Assembly: GCA_944327405.1 (NCBI GenBank)
Contig: CALVHK010000072.1
Coordinates: 1 to 5,420, forward strand
DNA length: 5,420 nt
Source of the DNA: an uncultured Bacilli bacterium
GTDB lineage: Bacteria > Bacillota_I > Bacilli_A > RF39 > UBA660
Reading direction: 5' to 3'
The position numbers were made by a program, and so were the translations under genes. Numbering within the stretch: position 1 is the first letter of the stretch; every line of letters starts with the position of its first letter. The notes under the pieces were generated by a model, which saw nothing but the letters and a program-made list of their open reading frames with translations, had not been told where the DNA came from and searched no databases. Shown piece after piece: positions 4,851 through 5,420 of the stretch.

Positions 4851-5396
4851 CTAGTTTTTAAATAATATGATATTAAATATTAAAAGTAAAGCTACATTAA
4901 AAGCATAGGTAAATTGGAAACGTTCACATTCGACAATGGAGACTAAAAGATCTGATGCACAGACAATCCATCCCTCTTTGCTTTTCGGTTTAAACTCTTT
5001 TACACTAGCTTTCTTCTCTTTATTTACAAATGGGAATATTTTTTTGATTAAAACATGATGGAACATATGAGTTTTGATTGCTTCTGCTTCAATATCTGTA
5101 ATGTCAAAATACTTTCTGGCATTATTCGCAGCCGTAACAGGATGTTTTAGGTAAGAGTTTTCCGGACTTTCTTTACGGGTACCAAAGAAAAAGTCATGAA
5201 GTAATCCGGCACGAGATACACTTCTTAAATCTGCTTTAAAAAACCTACCTAAACGATAACTTAATTTAGCTACTCTTAAACAATGTTCGTATTTACTTGT
5301 TCCATGATGTAAATCTTTTTTTGTTTCTAAAAAATGTTCATTCTCTAATATATCACACACATACTCATCAAACTCGCATTTTAAACGTTTTGTCAT
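4851..5396 (-). CDS. HD-domain metal-dependent phosphohydrolase with C-terminal hydrophobic tail
   Basis: A 181-residue protein with a complete HD metal-ligand set: H38 (YEHCLRVAKLS), H67-D68 (AGLLHDFF), H85 (LKHPVTAANNA), H110 (IKTHMF) and D149 (ASDLL). This H...HD...H...H...D order is that of HD hydrolases that cut phosphate esters of nucleotides or related molecules; the substrate cannot be read from the sequence. The lead-in HHGTSKYEH (30-38) is typical of a small HD family common in Bacillota. After the domain the chain ends in FTYAFNVALLLIFNIILF (162-179), a hydrophobic stretch long enough to span the membrane, suggesting tail anchoring with the catalytic part in the cytoplasm. AGGAG (5405-5409) is 8 bases upstream of the ATG. 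It has its own terminator and is transcribed in the same direction as the Rpn genes but as a separate unit; its promoter lies outside the window. Confidence 0.85.
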   Translation of the reverse strand: MTKRLKCEFDEYVCDILENEHFLETKKDLHHGTSKYEHCLRVAKLSYRLGRFFKADLRSVSRAGLLHDFFFGTRKESPENSYLKHPVTAANNARKYFDITDIEAEAIKTHMFHHVLIKKIFPFVNKEKKASVKEFKPKSKEGWIVCASDLLVSIVECERFQFTYAFNVALLLIFNIILFKN

Positions 5397-5420
5397 TTCT
5401 TCAACTCCTATTTTAATTTG

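Overview
The window is AT-rich, with strong AGGAGG-type ribosome binding sites, bacterial -10/-35 promoters and short hairpin-plus-U terminators. TGG encodes Trp and TGA is used as a stop. It also carries a cell-wall lipid-carrier phosphatase (UppP) and a Bacillus-like MiaB. Together these point to a low-GC Bacillota, probably a gut-type lineage of Bacilli or Erysipelotrichia. That placement is inference; no marker gene here settles it.

Layout: (1) Positions 1-1274, minus strand: miaB, a tRNA methylthiotransferase cut by the window edge inside its C-terminal TRAM domain. (2) Positions 1281-1400: a divergent promoter region driving miaB to the left and a small four-helix membrane protein (1401-1763) to the right; the latter ends in a UUCG-loop terminator. 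(3) Positions 1801-2641, minus strand: a two-gene operon with a 38-base overlap, a two-helix membrane protein followed by a DUF3603-like cytoplasmic protein. (4) Positions 2710-3522, plus strand: uppP, closed by a bidirectional terminator. (5) Positions 3556-4770, minus strand: an accessory Rpn-family (PD-(D/E)XK) nuclease module. (6) Positions 4851-5396, minus strand: an HD-domain phosphohydrolase with a hydrophobic C-terminal tail.

The Rpn module is the interesting part. The full-length nuclease gene (267 aa) has an internal ATG at codon 201 preceded by GGGAGG at 8-base spacing. It could therefore also make its C-terminal 67 residues as a separate protein, the arrangement known for E. coli RpnA, where the short intragenic product inhibits the long toxic nuclease. 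Directly downstream lies a second, free-standing copy of exactly this C-terminal part (71 aa). Its first 116 bp (including the start) are identical to the parent, while its tail has diverged strongly. A one-base deletion in the copied linker makes it translatable only from the former internal start. A repeat of the module's 3' end and terminator also sits upstream of the nuclease gene, so near-identical direct repeats flank the module. This looks like a nuclease/intragenic-inhibitor locus that has budded off a stand-alone inhibitor-like gene and is being reshaped by recombination between its C-terminal segments.

The remaining genes are housekeeping (tRNA modification, cell-wall lipid recycling) or small conserved proteins of unknown role, mostly in separate transcription units with their own promoters or terminators.
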